A DNA stretch of 64,000 nt. Origin: Nocardioides marinus. GTDB taxonomy: Bacteria; Actinomycetota; Actinomycetes; Propionibacteriales; Nocardioidaceae. Below the pieces are notes generated by a model that had not been told where the DNA came from, made no database searches, and saw nothing but the letters and a program-made list of their open reading frames with translations. The translations under genes were made by a program, and so were the position numbers. Numbering within the stretch: position 1 is the stretch's first letter; each line of letters opens with the position of its first letter. The stretch is from NCBI RefSeq assembly GCF_013408145.1, contig NZ_JACBZI010000001.1, forward strand, positions 1,116,001 to 1,180,000. Reading direction: 5' to 3'. Positions 7,998 to 16,347 of the stretch are shown here, piece by piece.

Positions 7998-8939
7998 TCA
8001 CCGACCCGCGCGCGGGCGGTGGCCGTCGTCGACGTAGGCGACGACCCGGGAGAACAGGGCGCTGACGGCGGCGAGGTCCGCCGCTACCGGTGCCGGCTCG
8101 TCGGCCAGTGCGAACTGCACCGCCGCCGTCCCCTCCGCCCCTGCCTGTGCCGCCAGAGCCGCGCACGTGCGGGCAGCGCGGCGGACCGCCGTGGGGTCGA
8201 TCGTCCAGGCCGACTCGAAGAGCCGCTGGCGGTCGGGCACCCCCTCCTGCCCGGGCAGCTCCCACGCGGTCAGCGCCACCGGGAGGTCGTGGCTGTCGCA
8301 GACCACGGCCCACTCCCGGCGTACCGGCGAGTCGTCGTCGAGCAGGACCGGCGTGGCCCCTTCGGGGGTCGGGGCGTCGGGGTCGGCGGGCGCGTAGAAG
8401 GCGTACGCCGAGCCGGCCACCCGGGACAGCTCGCGCCACCGGCGGCGGGCCGGCCGGTAGTACTGCTCGGCCTGGAAGAGACCGAACAGGTGTGCCCGCT
8501 CGGCCTTCGCGGCGAACTCGTCCTCGATGGCCCACGACAGCGAGAGCAGCGTCTGCTTGGTGAGTCGGTGGACGGGCACCTCGCGGTGGTGGCGACGCAG
8601 CTCTGCCCACACCGAGGCGGCGCGCGGCTCCGCGGCCCGCTGGGCGCCGGCGAGGACCTCGGCGATGGCGGCGTCGAGGCGTACGCCGGCCTCGCGACGA
8701 CCGAGCACCTCCTGCACCCCGGCCACGTCGGCCTCGGAGTAGCGGCGGTGGCCGCTCTCGAGGCGGTCGGGCACCGGGAAGCCGTGCCGCTGCTCCCACA
8801 TGCGCAGGGTCGCGGGCGCGACCCCGGTGCGCTCGGCGAGGTCGCCGATGCTCAGGGAGGCCCCGGCGCTGCCGGAGGTAGCGGAGCTGCCGGGGGCATC
8901 GGTGCGGCGGACCGGGACGGAGGTAGACGTGGTGTTCAC
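7998..8939 (-). CDS. MerR family regulator with DICT sensory domain
   Basis: A 313-residue regulator. After a Ser/Thr-rich tail, residues 31-95 form a MerR DNA-binding domain (LSIGDLAERTGVAPATLRMW, then ESGHRRYSEADVAGV). The rest matches the DICT domain proposed for sensing in diguanylate cyclases and two-component systems, often found in light-responsive proteins: SLSWAIEDEFAAKAERAHLF, then a beta-rich part with EWAVVCDSHDLPVALTAWEL. The GTG start sits 7 nt after TAGCAT on the minus strand. It heads the operon with the flavin oxidoreductase and probably controls it. The signal is unknown. No B12-binding domain (as in LitR/CarH) is present. Confidence 0.85.
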   Translation of the reverse strand: MNTTSTSVPVRRTDAPGSSATSGSAGASLSIGDLAERTGVAPATLRMWEQRHGFPVPDRLESGHRRYSEADVAGVQEVLGRREAGVRLDAAIAEVLAGAQRAAEPRAASVWAELRRHHREVPVHRLTKQTLLSLSWAIEDEFAAKAERAHLFGLFQAEQYYRPARRRWRELSRVAGSAYAFYAPADPDAPTPEGATPVLLDDDSPVRREWAVVCDSHDLPVALTAWELPGQEGVPDRQRLFESAWTIDPTAVRRAARTCAALAAQAGAEGTAAVQFALADEPAPVAADLAAVSALFSRVVAYVDDGHRPRAGR

Positions 8940-8941
8940 AT

Positions 8942-8963
8942 CTGTGATGCTATACCTACACAG
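8942..8963. promoter_or_regulatory. Dyad CTGTG-N12-CACAG over the MerR promoter
   Basis: CTGTG (8942-8946) and CACAG (8959-8963) form a perfect 5-bp inverted repeat around an AT-rich core that includes the MerR gene's -10 hexamer (TAGCAT on the minus strand, 8947-8952). It sits between divergent genes, so it could control both. MerR proteins bind such dyads inside promoters; that this is its operator is inference. Confidence 0.45.
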
Positions 8964-8999
8964 CCTGTTGAGGAACCTGTGGAAGGGTGGTGGCTGGTG

Positions 9000-9209
9000 A
9001 TGGGGAGCAGCCCGGTCGGTCGGATCGACACGTGGGACCAGCTCGCGGCCGCGGTGGGTGACGTGCTCGACGGGGCGCCGGAGGGCCGGCCGCTGCGGCT
9101 CGACCTCGCCGACGTCGAGGTGGAGGTGCCCGGCACCGCCGGGCACTCGCGCTGGCGCGTGCGCGGGCACGTCGCCGTCAGCGGTGGCCCCGACGGGAGC
9201 GGGGCGTGA
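9000..9209 (+). CDS. Hypothetical small protein, partner of FHA gene
   Basis: A 69-residue protein with no recognised domain. It has an amphipathic helix (DTWDQLAAAVGDVLDG) followed by alternating polar and hydrophobic strands (RPLRLDLADVEVEVPG, SRWRVRGHVAVSGG). The ATG at 9000 is preceded by GGAAGGGTGG; a GTG one codon earlier is possible. Its stop overlaps the GTG of the FHA gene by 4 nt, so the two are coupled. Codon use matches the neighbours, supporting a real gene. It diverges from the MerR-DICT operon and shares its promoter region. Confidence 0.6.
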   Translation: MGSSPVGRIDTWDQLAAAVGDVLDGAPEGRPLRLDLADVEVEVPGTAGHSRWRVRGHVAVSGGPDGSGA

Positions 9210-9898
9210 GCACCACGACGGGGGTCGACGCCCCCACGCGTCTCGTGCTCGACATCGACCTCGAGATCACCACCGAGCGTGCCGACGGCACGACCGCGGT
9301 GGTGCGGGTGCACGGTCGCGGGCGGGAGGTCGTGGTCGACCTCGCCCCCGACGGCGCGGCCGCGCCGCCGCGCGCCGGCGTGGGCGTCGACTGGGCGGGT
9401 GTCCGCGCTCTCGCGGACCTGTTGGCCGCCCGCGGCCTCGCGCTGCACGTCGAGCGGCACGGACGCCGCCTGCTGACCCTCGGCGGGTCCGACCGCGGTG
9501 GGTCCCGGCGCCTGCGCGGCCTGCCGCCCCTGCGGGTCGGGAGCCCGCGGGACCTGGCGCTGGCGAGCATCGAGACGGCGGGTGCCCGTCTGCTCCGGGG
9601 CGTGCGCGGTGCCCGTGGCGAGCGCAGCCTCCCCGCGGCCGTCCGCGACCCGCTGCCCAGCACCTTGGTCATCGGCTCCCACCCCGCCTGCGACGTGGTG
9701 CTCCCGGGCCTGCGGCCGCGGCACGCCGTCCTGGGTCGCGACCTCGAGGGCCGCTCGGTGCTCAAGGCCCTGGCGGGCGGCTGCACCGTCGACGGGTCCC
9801 CGGTGGTCAGCCAGGTCGTGGACGCCGACAGCGACATCCGCGTCGGCGGCCACCGCGTCAGCCTCGGCGAGCTGCGACCTCAGGCCTGGTGCACGTAG
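9206..9898 (+). CDS. FHA-domain protein of unknown function
   Basis: A 230-residue cytosolic protein. The last 80 residues look like a forkhead-associated fold: LVIGSHPACDVVLPGLRPRH has the glycine, serine and histidine pattern of phosphothreonine readers, then a strand and GGCTVDGSPV near the end. The N-terminal 120 residues start with paired beta strands (RLVLDIDLEITTE, VVRVHGRGREVVVDLA) and a helix, and match no family I know. The FHA suggests control by a Ser/Thr kinase, but no kinase is nearby. The 3' end overlaps the convergent CBS gene by 19 bp. Confidence 0.65.
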   Translation: MSTTTGVDAPTRLVLDIDLEITTERADGTTAVVRVHGRGREVVVDLAPDGAAAPPRAGVGVDWAGVRALADLLAARGLALHVERHGRRLLTLGGSDRGGSRRLRGLPPLRVGSPRDLALASIETAGARLLRGVRGARGERSLPAAVRDPLPSTLVIGSHPACDVVLPGLRPRHAVLGRDLEGRSVLKALAGGCTVDGSPVVSQVVDADSDIRVGGHRVSLGELRPQAWCT

Positions 9899-10314
9899 GA
9901 GTCGAGCTGGTCGCGCTCGAACTGCAGCTGCCCGATCTTGTGCTTGACCACGTCCCCGATGCTCACGACGCCGACCAGTCCGTCGTCGCCGACGACCGGC
10001 AGGTGGCGGAAGCGGCGCCGGGTCATCGTCTCCATGACCTCGTCCAGGCCGGCCTCGGGCCGGCAGGTCTCCACCACCTCGGTCATGATCGCGCCGACGG
10101 TGTTGTTGACCACGGTGCCGTCGTGGTGCAGGTGGCGCACGACGTCACGCTCGCTCACGATGCCGTCGAGCGTGCGACCGTCGCGGCTGACGACCACGGC
10201 GCCGACGTTGTGCTCGGCGAGCAGCCCCAGCAGGTCACGCACCCCGGCGTCGGGGGAGATGCTGACGACCTCGCGCCCCCGGTCCTTGGCATCCAGCACA
10301 GCGGCGATGTTCAC
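9880..10314 (-). CDS. CBS-domain protein
   Basis: A 144-residue protein made of a tandem CBS pair (about residues 10-62 and 76-128), a module that binds adenine nucleotides. Conserved strands NVGAVVVSRDGRTLDGIVSERDV and RHLPVVGDDGLVGVVSIGDVV-like segments are both complete. The GTG start at 10314 has a strong AGGAGG 6 nt upstream; a longer reading to 10374 does not. A stand-alone CBS pair of this size is common in actinobacteria and has been linked to stress and energy sensing; its partner is unknown. Confidence 0.85.
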   Translation of the reverse strand: MNIAAVLDAKDRGREVVSISPDAGVRDLLGLLAEHNVGAVVVSRDGRTLDGIVSERDVVRHLHHDGTVVNNTVGAIMTEVVETCRPEAGLDEVMETMTRRRFRHLPVVGDDGLVGVVSIGDVVKHKIGQLQFERDQLDSYVHQA

Positions 10315-10431
10315 GGCGGACCTCCTGAGTGGTGACGGGAGCAACGAGTCGACCGTACAAGTGACCTCGGTCACGCGTACAGAGGCCGACGGCCCCCGTG
10401 GACAGGCCCCTGGACCGCCGGGTGGTCCGCG

Positions 10432-11307
10432 TCAGTCCCTCGGACGCCGGGACCGCAGGTCGGAGACCGAGCCCGGGCCGCTGCGCGGCTGGTCGGGGTC
10501 GTCGCCGGCGTCGTCGGGCAGGCCGCCGAGGAAGGCCAGCGCCGCGTCGTGCAGGTGGCCGTTGCTGGCCACCGCGTTGCCGCCCCACGGTCCGGCGCTG
10601 CCGTCGAGGGAGGTGAAGGAGCCGCCCGCCTCACGGACGATCACGTCGAGGGCGGCCATGTCGTAGACCTCGAGCTCGGGCTCGGCGGCGATGTCGACGG
10701 CCCCCTCGGCCACGAGCATGTAGGACCAGAAGTCGCCGTAGGCCCGGGTGCGCCAGCACCGCCGCATCAACGAGAGCACGTCCTCGAGGCGGTCGCGGTC
10801 CTCCCAGCCGGAGAGGGAGGAGTAGGAGAACGACGCGTCCTCCAAGCGGCGTACGTCGGAGACCTGCATGCGGGTGGCCTTGAGCAGCGACTTGCCGGTC
10901 CAGGCCCCGCCGCCGGTGGAGGCCCACCAGCGACGCTGCAGCTGCGGTGCCGACACGACGCCCACCACCACCTCGTCGTCGACCACCAGCGAGATGAGCG
11001 TGGCCCAGACGGGGACCCCGCGGACGAAGTTCTTGGTGCCGTCGATGGGGTCGATGATCCAGCGCCGCTGGCTGTTGCCGGTCGTGCCCTGCTCCTCGCC
11101 GGTGATCGCGTCCCGTGAGCGCACCCGCGACAGGGTCCGGCGGATCGCCTCCTCGACGGCCTGGTCGGCGTCGGTGACCGGGGTGAGGTCCGGCTTGCTC
11201 ATCACGTGCAGGTCCAGGGCCTTGAAGCGCGCGGTCGTCAGGGAGTCCGCGTCGTCGGCCAGCACGTGGGCCAGTCGGAGGTCGTCGGTGAAGTCGGGGG
11301 TGGCCAC
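10432..11307 (-). CDS. hisN: Histidinol-phosphatase, inositol monophosphatase family
   Basis: A 291-residue metal-dependent phosphatase of the inositol monophosphatase fold. In actinobacteria this subgroup removes phosphate from L-histidinol phosphate in histidine synthesis. Seen: SKPDLTPVTDADQAVEEAIR, the metal site GEEQG with WIIDPIDGTKNFVRG, and the second metal site in PELEVYDMAALDVIVREAGG. The GTG start at 11307 lies 8 nt after a TAGCCT hexamer. The C-terminal 30 residues are an acidic/Arg tail not part of the fold. It is not with other his genes, which is normal for hisN. Other sugar- or inositol-phosphate substrates cannot be excluded. Confidence 0.85.
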   Translation of the reverse strand: MATPDFTDDLRLAHVLADDADSLTTARFKALDLHVMSKPDLTPVTDADQAVEEAIRRTLSRVRSRDAITGEEQGTTGNSQRRWIIDPIDGTKNFVRGVPVWATLISLVVDDEVVVGVVSAPQLQRRWWASTGGGAWTGKSLLKATRMQVSDVRRLEDASFSYSSLSGWEDRDRLEDVLSLMRRCWRTRAYGDFWSYMLVAEGAVDIAAEPELEVYDMAALDVIVREAGGSFTSLDGSAGPWGGNAVASNGHLHDAALAFLGGLPDDAGDDPDQPRSGPGSVSDLRSRRPRD

Positions 11308-11315
11308 GAACGCAC

Positions 11316-11321
11316 AGGCTA
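11316..11321 (-). promoter_or_regulatory. -10 hexamer of hisN
   Basis: TAGCCT on the minus strand, 8 nt before the GTG at 11307; no ribosome binding site. Confidence 0.55.
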
Positions 11322-11350
11322 GCCTCAGGTGCGATCGGCGCCGGTGGCCC

Positions 11351-11356
11351 TACCGT
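11351..11356 (+). promoter_or_regulatory. -10 hexamer of DUF2231 gene
   Basis: TACCGT, 8 nt before the ATG at 11365. It is 30 nt from the divergent hisN hexamer, so the two promoters are back to back. Confidence 0.55.
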
Positions 11357-11364
11357 GGTGGTCC

Positions 11365-11793
11365 ATGGAGATCAACGGGATGCCCGCCCACGCCCTGCTC
11401 GTCCATGGTGCTGTCGTCTTCGGTCCGGTGGCCGGTCTGCTCGCCGTGGCGTACGCCGTCCCGGCGCTGCGCGAGCGGTTGCGCGGCGTCACGCTCGTGA
11501 CCGCGGTCCTCGCGGCGGTCTTCGTGGTGCTGGCCTACCTCAGCGGTGACAGCTACCTCGAGGACAACCCCGCCCTGTCGAACATCCCGGCGGTCGACAC
11601 CCACGAGGACCGCGCTGCCTTCGCGCTGTGGGTGACCCTGGCGTTCTCCGCCCTGGCGGTGGCCGCGACGACGCTGCGCACGGGGCGTGCCGCTCGCGTG
11701 CTGCCGCTGCTGGCCGCGGTCGGCGGGGTGGCCACGGTGGTGGCCGTCGCGCTGACCGGCGACGCCGGCGCCCAGGCGGTCTGGGGCGGCTGA
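11365..11793 (+). CDS. DUF2231 family membrane protein
   Basis: A 142-residue integral membrane protein with four helices (about residues 12-32, 40-58, 84-104 and 110-130). Family features are the early histidine segment MPAHALLVHGAVVFGPVAGL, where paired histidines might bind heme or metal, and a polar loop SGDSYLEDNP. The function of DUF2231 proteins is not established. It is a single gene that converges on rsgA with only 13 nt between them. Confidence 0.75.
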   Translation: MEINGMPAHALLVHGAVVFGPVAGLLAVAYAVPALRERLRGVTLVTAVLAAVFVVLAYLSGDSYLEDNPALSNIPAVDTHEDRAAFALWVTLAFSALAVAATTLRTGRAARVLPLLAAVGGVATVVAVALTGDAGAQAVWGG

Positions 11794-11806
11794 GCCCGGC
11801 TCGGCC

Positions 11807-12805
11807 TCACCAGGCGGGCTCGGACCGCGCGGCGAGGAGTCGGCGGAACGACGTGACCCGGTCGGGGTCGGCGGTGCCGGCGGCGAGTGCGTCGTCGAGG
11901 CCGCACTCGGGCTCCTCCGTGCCGTGGGTGCAGCCGCGCGGGCAGTCCTCGGTCATCTCGTCGAGGTCGGGGAAGGCCTCGATGAGGTGCTCGGGCTGGA
12001 CGTGGGCCAGGCCGAAGGAGCGGATGCCGGGGGTGTCGACGATCCACCCGGGGCGCCCGTCGTGCTCGGGCAGTGCCAGCAGGTAGGCAGAGGTCGAGGT
12101 GTGCCGCCCGCGCCCGGTCACCGCGTTCACCACGCCGACCTCGCGGCCCGCGTCGGGCACCAGGGCGTTGACCAGCGTGGACTTCCCGACGCCCGAGTGC
12201 CCGATCAGCACGCTCGTGCGGCCGGCCAGCTCCTCGCGCAGCTCGGTGAGGTCGCCGCCGCGTCGGGTGACGACCCACGGGACCCCCAGCGAGCGGTAGG
12301 TCGACAGCAGGGCGTCGGGGGAGGCCAGGTCGGCCTTGGTCAGGCACAGCAGCGGGCGCATGCCGGCGTCGTAGGCCGCGACGAGGGCGCGGTCCAGCAG
12401 GCCGGGCCGCGGCTCGGGGTCGGCCAGTGCCGTCACGACCACCAGCTGGTCGGCGTTGGAGACGATCACCCGCTCCACGGGGTCGTCGTCGTCGGCGGTG
12501 CGTCGCAGCACCGTGGAGCGCTTCTCGACCTCGACGATGCGGGCCAGCGAGCCCTCGTCGCCCGTCACGTCGCCGACCACGCGGACCCGGTCGCCGACCA
12601 CGACGCCCTTGCGGCCCAGGGGGCGGGCCTTGACCGCCATCACGACGCGGTCCTCGACGTGCAGCGTGAACCGACCCCGGTCGACGGTCACGACCAGGGC
12701 GTCGGTCGCGTCGTCGTACGACGGGCGCTCCTTGGTGCGGGGGCGGGTGCGTCGCCGCGGACGCTCGTAGTGCTCGTGGTCGTGCTCGGAGTAGCGCCCG
12801 CTCAT
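11807..12805 (-). CDS. rsgA: Ribosome small subunit GTPase RsgA
   Basis: A 332-residue circularly permuted GTPase that helps mature the 30S subunit. The order is N-terminal OB fold (residues 35-100, GRKGVVVGDRVRVVGDV), then the base-reading motif LTKADL, then P-loop IGHSGVGKSTLVNAL, switch segment, DTPGIRSFGL, and a C-terminal zinc site (CPRGCTHGTEEPEC). The first 30 residues are a basic, His-rich tail that could bind RNA. It follows aroA by 13 nt, so the two share a transcript, as is common in actinobacteria. Confidence 0.93.
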   Translation of the reverse strand: MSGRYSEHDHEHYERPRRRTRPRTKERPSYDDATDALVVTVDRGRFTLHVEDRVVMAVKARPLGRKGVVVGDRVRVVGDVTGDEGSLARIVEVEKRSTVLRRTADDDDPVERVIVSNADQLVVVTALADPEPRPGLLDRALVAAYDAGMRPLLCLTKADLASPDALLSTYRSLGVPWVVTRRGGDLTELREELAGRTSVLIGHSGVGKSTLVNALVPDAGREVGVVNAVTGRGRHTSTSAYLLALPEHDGRPGWIVDTPGIRSFGLAHVQPEHLIEAFPDLDEMTEDCPRGCTHGTEEPECGLDDALAAGTADPDRVTSFRRLLAARSEPAW

Positions 12806-12818
12806 CGACCCGCCCGCC

Positions 12819-14108
12819 TCAGCGCCCGAAGAGGGCCGACCAGGCCCCGGCGAAGTCGGTGAAGGTCTTGGCGGTCGTGGCGACGTCCTCGACGAGCACG
12901 TCGTCGACCGCGGCGCCGACGACGACGCCGGCGTGAGCCATGCGGTGGTCGGCGTAGGTGTGGAAGAGCCCGCCGTGCAGCGGCGCCGGGCGGAAGGAGA
13001 GCCCGTCGGGGTGCTCGGTGACGTCGGCGCCGAGACCCCCCAGCTCGCGGGCCAGGGCGGCCAGCCGGTCGGTCTCGTGGTGGCGGATGTGCCCGACCCC
13101 GCGCAGGTGGCTGGGGGTGGAGGCCAGGGCGCACAGCGCGGCGACCACGGGCGTCAGCTCGCCCACGTCATGGAGGTCGACGTCGAGGCCCTGGAGGGTC
13201 CCGGGCTCGGGGCCGGTGACCCGCAACCCGTCGGGGGTGCGCTCGACGGCGCAGCCCATGGCGGTGAGCAGCTCGCCCCAGGCGTCGCCGGCCTGGGTCG
13301 TCTCCGACGGCCAGTCGCGGACGGTGACGCTGCCGCCACTCACCGCGGCGAGCGCGAGGAACGGGCCGGCGTTGGAGAGATCGGGCTCGATGGTGCGATC
13401 CAGCGCCCGCAGCGGGCCGGGCGCCACCGCCCACCGGTGGGCGTCGCTGTCGTCGACCTCGACGCCCTGCTCGCGCAGCATCGCCACCGTCATGTCGATG
13501 TGCGGCAGGGACGGGATGGGCTTGCCGTCGTGGCGCACGTCGACGCCCTCGTCGTAGCGCACACCGGCCAGCAGCAGCGCGGAGACGAACTGCGAGGACT
13601 GCGAGGCGTCCAGCACCACGCGGCCGCCACGCACGGAGCCACGTCCGTGCAGCCGGAACGGCAGGGCGCCCCGACCGTCGTCGTCCACCTCGACGCCGAG
13701 GTGGCGCAGCGCGAGGAGCACCTCGCCGATGGGGCGGGTGCGCATGTGCGGGTCGCCGTCGAAGGAGACCGTGCCGTGGGACAGCGCCGCCACCGGGGGC
13801 ACGAACCGCATGACCGTGCCGGCCAGCCCGCAGTCGACGTCGGTGTCGCCCGCGAACGCGCCGGGAGTGACCGTCCAGTCGTCGGCGCTGGTGTCGACGT
13901 GCGAGCCGAGGCCGGTGAGGGCCGCGGCCATCAGCAGGGAGTCGCGCGACCGCAGCGCCCGGCGTACGACGCTGGGCCCGTCGGCCAGGGCCGCCAGCAC
14001 CAGCGCGCGGTTGGTGAGGCTCTTGCTGCCGGGCAGGCCGACCGTCGCCTCCACGGGGCCGGTGGCGCGCGGCGCCGGCCAGGGGTCGGGCAGCGGGGCG
14101 TCAGGCAC
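12819..14108 (-). CDS. aroA: 3-phosphoshikimate 1-carboxyvinyltransferase (EPSP synthase)
   Basis: A 429-residue enzyme joining shikimate-3-phosphate and phosphoenolpyruvate in aromatic amino acid synthesis. Recognised segments are [70 protein letters not shown], and near the end [16 protein letters not shown] and [17 protein letters not shown]. The start is the GTG at 14108, 6 nt after TAGGCT, with no ribosome binding site. It is first in a two-gene operon with rsgA. The motif MRFVPP, in place of the MRFLPP common in other bacteria, is usual in actinobacteria. Confidence 0.95.
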   Translation of the reverse strand: MPDAPLPDPWPAPRATGPVEATVGLPGSKSLTNRALVLAALADGPSVVRRALRSRDSLLMAAALTGLGSHVDTSADDWTVTPGAFAGDTDVDCGLAGTVMRFVPPVAALSHGTVSFDGDPHMRTRPIGEVLLALRHLGVEVDDDGRGALPFRLHGRGSVRGGRVVLDASQSSQFVSALLLAGVRYDEGVDVRHDGKPIPSLPHIDMTVAMLREQGVEVDDSDAHRWAVAPGPLRALDRTIEPDLSNAGPFLALAAVSGGSVTVRDWPSETTQAGDAWGELLTAMGCAVERTPDGLRVTGPEPGTLQGLDVDLHDVGELTPVVAALCALASTPSHLRGVGHIRHHETDRLAALARELGGLGADVTEHPDGLSFRPAPLHGGLFHTYADHRMAHAGVVVGAAVDDVLVEDVATTAKTFTDFAGAWSALFGR

Positions 14109-14114
14109 CCGCGC

Positions 14115-14120
14115 AGCCTA
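14115..14120 (-). promoter_or_regulatory. -10 hexamer of aroA-rsgA
   Basis: TAGGCT on the minus strand, 6 nt before the GTG at 14108. Confidence 0.6.
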
Positions 14121-14150
14121 GTCGGGCCGGGTCGTGGCTCGCGGGCCGGC

Positions 14151-14654
14151 TCATCGCACGCGGGCCGACACCAGCTTCGCCTCGCGACGTGCCTCCCGCT
14201 TCGCGGTCCGGGCGAGGTGGCGGGTGCGCCAGGCGACGCCGGGCTTGCCGTCGGTGTCGCCGGCGGCGATGACCAGGCCACCGAGCAGGGAGAGGTTCTT
14301 GGCGAAGTGCAGGCGCTGCTGCTGCGCCGACGCGTCGTCGTCGGCCTCCCAGAACCGGTGGCCGGCCAGCGTGGTCGGCACCAGCGAGGCCGCCAGTACC
14401 GTGGCGCAGGTGCGCGGCGCGCGGCCGGTGGCCAGCCCGAGGGCGGCGCCGAGCTGCACACCGGCGTTGACCTTGACCAGGGTCTGAGGGTCCTGCGGCA
14501 GGCCGGGGACGGCCTTGCGCATCAGGGGCACGAGGCGGTCGGTCACGGTCTCGGCCTTCTGCGCCATGGCGTCGCTGTGCTTGAGCGCATTGGTCGCGCC
14601 GATGAAGAAGGTGGAGGCGAGCAGGGGGCGGGCGATGGTGCGGCTGATCGACAT
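14151..14654 (-). CDS. DoxX family membrane protein
   Basis: A 167-residue membrane protein of the DoxX type. An N-terminal segment RPLLASTFFIGATNALKH, a middle pair of helices (about residues 65-95) and a further helix near 120-135 (LHFAKNLSLLGGLVIAAGD) follow the usual four-helix plan. The C-terminus is strongly basic and cytosolic. DoxX relatives act as quinone-linked subunits or in redox homeostasis; which applies here is not visible. The ATG at 14654 is 6 nt after CAGGCT. Confidence 0.8.
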   Translation of the reverse strand: MSISRTIARPLLASTFFIGATNALKHSDAMAQKAETVTDRLVPLMRKAVPGLPQDPQTLVKVNAGVQLGAALGLATGRAPRTCATVLAASLVPTTLAGHRFWEADDDASAQQQRLHFAKNLSLLGGLVIAAGDTDGKPGVAWRTRHLARTAKREARREAKLVSARVR

Positions 14655-14660
14655 GGACCG

Positions 14661-14666
14661 AGCCTG
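14661..14666 (-). promoter_or_regulatory. -10 hexamer of DoxX gene
   Basis: CAGGCT on the minus strand, 6 nt before the ATG at 14654. It has A at position 2 and T at position 6, the minimal actinobacterial -10 pattern. Confidence 0.4.
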
Positions 14667-14708
14667 CCCAGGTGGGCGAGGACCATGCCCGCCTGTTGGG
14701 GTGAGCGC

Positions 14709-16298
14709 TCAGGACAGGGGGACCCGGACCGCCAGGGTCTCGCCCGAGGTCGTGGTGATCTCGAAGGTCAGGGTCGTGGTGCCGAGGGGGAGCGGGACGG
14801 CGCGGAAGGTGTAGCTGCCCGTGCCCAGCGAGCAGGTGGCGGGGCCGAGCGCGAGGCCGGCGCACCGTGGGTCGAGGGTGAGCGCCACCAGCGGCCGGTC
14901 GCTGGTGAGGCGGACCTGCCCGGTCGCGCCCTCCGGCAGGGAGGTCACGTCGAGCACGACCCGCCAGGTGACGCCGAGCACCGTCGTCGCCGAGCCCTGG
15001 GCGGTGACCCGCGGCGCGGTCGTCGGGGTGGGTTCCGGGGTGGGTTCCGGGGTGGGCTCGGGCTCGGGCTCGGACGTGGGCTCGGGCTCGGGGTCGGGTG
15101 TCGGCTCCGTCGTGGGTTCCGGTGAAGGCTGAGTCGGCTCCTGCGTGATGTCAGGAGGCGTGAGCTCCTCGGTCACGGGTGCGGAGGTGGGCTCGAGGTC
15201 GACCACGGGCTCCACGTCCGGTTCGGGTTCCGACCCGGCGCCCGTGTCCGTGGGCTCGGGGGCGGTCCCGCTGCCGGTCCCGGGGGAGGGCGGCACGGCC
15301 GGTGCAGAGGCTGCGGGGCCGGCCGTGGTGTCAGGGGCAGGGTCGGCCGAGCGCGCCACGCCCACGACGACGCTTCCTCCGACGACGGCGGTCGCCACCC
15401 CTGCCGCCGCGGTCGCGGGGAGGTTGGCCAGGGCCACGTCCCGGGCGCGCCCGGGCAGCGCGAGCACCCACCCGCCCAGGCCGACTCCGACGCCGCTCGC
15501 CGCCGCCGCGGAGCCGGCGTACGCCGCCGCAGCCCCACCCAGCAGCAGTGGTCCCAGCAGCGCGCCCATGCCGCTGTTGACCTCGGCGAGCTCGAGGTAG
15601 ATGCCGGTGCAGCGTCGGCAGCCCTCGAGGTGGTCCTCGACCTTCGTGGCGTCGCGACGGGAGGAGTTGCCACGCACGTAGCCACCGAGCATCGACTGGG
15701 TCCGGCGGCACTCCGGGTCCTCGGTGCGGGTGGCGTGGGCGGCGAGGAACGCCTCGCGCAGGCCCTCGCGGGCGCGGTAGGCCAGGGCCGCCACGGAGTT
15801 CGGGCTGATGCCCAGCAGGGGAGCCACCTCGGCCGGCTTCGCGCCCTCGACCTCGGTGTGCCACAGCACCAGCTGCCAGCGCTCGGGCAGCGAGGCGAAC
15901 GCCTCGGCCGCCGCGTCGTTCTCGAAGCCGGCCACGGCGCTGTCGTGGAACGGCACGCCGGCGTCGTACGCCGCGATGTCGTCGGTGGCCTGGACCCGCG
16001 AGGTGACCCGGGTGCGGTCGACGTGCAGGCGTCGCACCGAGGTCAGCAGGTAGGCCCGGAAGGCCTCGTCGGGCCCGCCGCCGCGCTGCAGCACCTCCAT
16101 CACCTTCGCGAACGCGTCGGAGACCAGGTCCTCGGCGTCGCCGCTGCCCCGGGTGAGCTGCAGGGCCAGGCGGCGGGCGGACTCCTGGTGGCGCGCGAAG
16201 AGCTCGCCGTACGACTCGAGGTCGCCGGCGCGCACGGCGGAGATGAGGTCGGCGTCGGAGCGGTCCAGGATCGTCCCGGGCGCCTGCGTGGCGCTCAC
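14709..16298 (-). CDS. ECF sigma factor fused to zinc anti-sigma motif, membrane helices and outer domain
   Basis: A 529-residue multidomain protein. Residues 15-85 are sigma-70 region 2 (ARHQESARRLALQLTRGSGD, DAEDLVSDAFAKVMEVL) and 130-185 region 4 (LPERWQLVLWHTEVEGAKPA, LLGISPNSVAALAYRAREGL). Next comes H223-x3-C227-x2-C230, the motif of zinc-binding anti-sigma factors. Residues 243-318 hold two Ala/Gly/Val-rich membrane helices. Residues 325-430 are Pro/Glu/Thr-rich (EPTPEPEPT type). The last 95 residues look like a beta sandwich with two Cys. So the sigma factor carries its own inhibitor and sensor in one chain. Similar fusions are known (ECF groups with C-terminal extensions such as ECF53). 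No separate anti-sigma gene adjoins it. Confidence 0.85.
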   Translation of the reverse strand: MSATQAPGTILDRSDADLISAVRAGDLESYGELFARHQESARRLALQLTRGSGDAEDLVSDAFAKVMEVLQRGGGPDEAFRAYLLTSVRRLHVDRTRVTSRVQATDDIAAYDAGVPFHDSAVAGFENDAAAEAFASLPERWQLVLWHTEVEGAKPAEVAPLLGISPNSVAALAYRAREGLREAFLAAHATRTEDPECRRTQSMLGGYVRGNSSRRDATKVEDHLEGCRRCTGIYLELAEVNSGMGALLGPLLLGGAAAAYAGSAAAASGVGVGLGGWVLALPGRARDVALANLPATAAAGVATAVVGGSVVVGVARSADPAPDTTAGPAASAPAVPPSPGTGSGTAPEPTDTGAGSEPEPDVEPVVDLEPTSAPVTEELTPPDITQEPTQPSPEPTTEPTPDPEPEPTSEPEPEPTPEPTPEPTPTTAPRVTAQGSATTVLGVTWRVVLDVTSLPEGATGQVRLTSDRPLVALTLDPRCAGLALGPATCSLGTGSYTFRAVPLPLGTTTLTFEITTTSGETLAVRVPLS

Positions 16299-16347
16299 GT
16301 CCCTATCAACGCACGAGCGGGCAGAACAGCACGCCGGAACGGCCGGA

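Noticed and set aside
9880..9898. The 19-bp overlap of FHA and CBS genes as a sign of a wrong gene
   Set aside because: Both frames are supported by domains up to their ends; short convergent overlaps are common in compact genomes.
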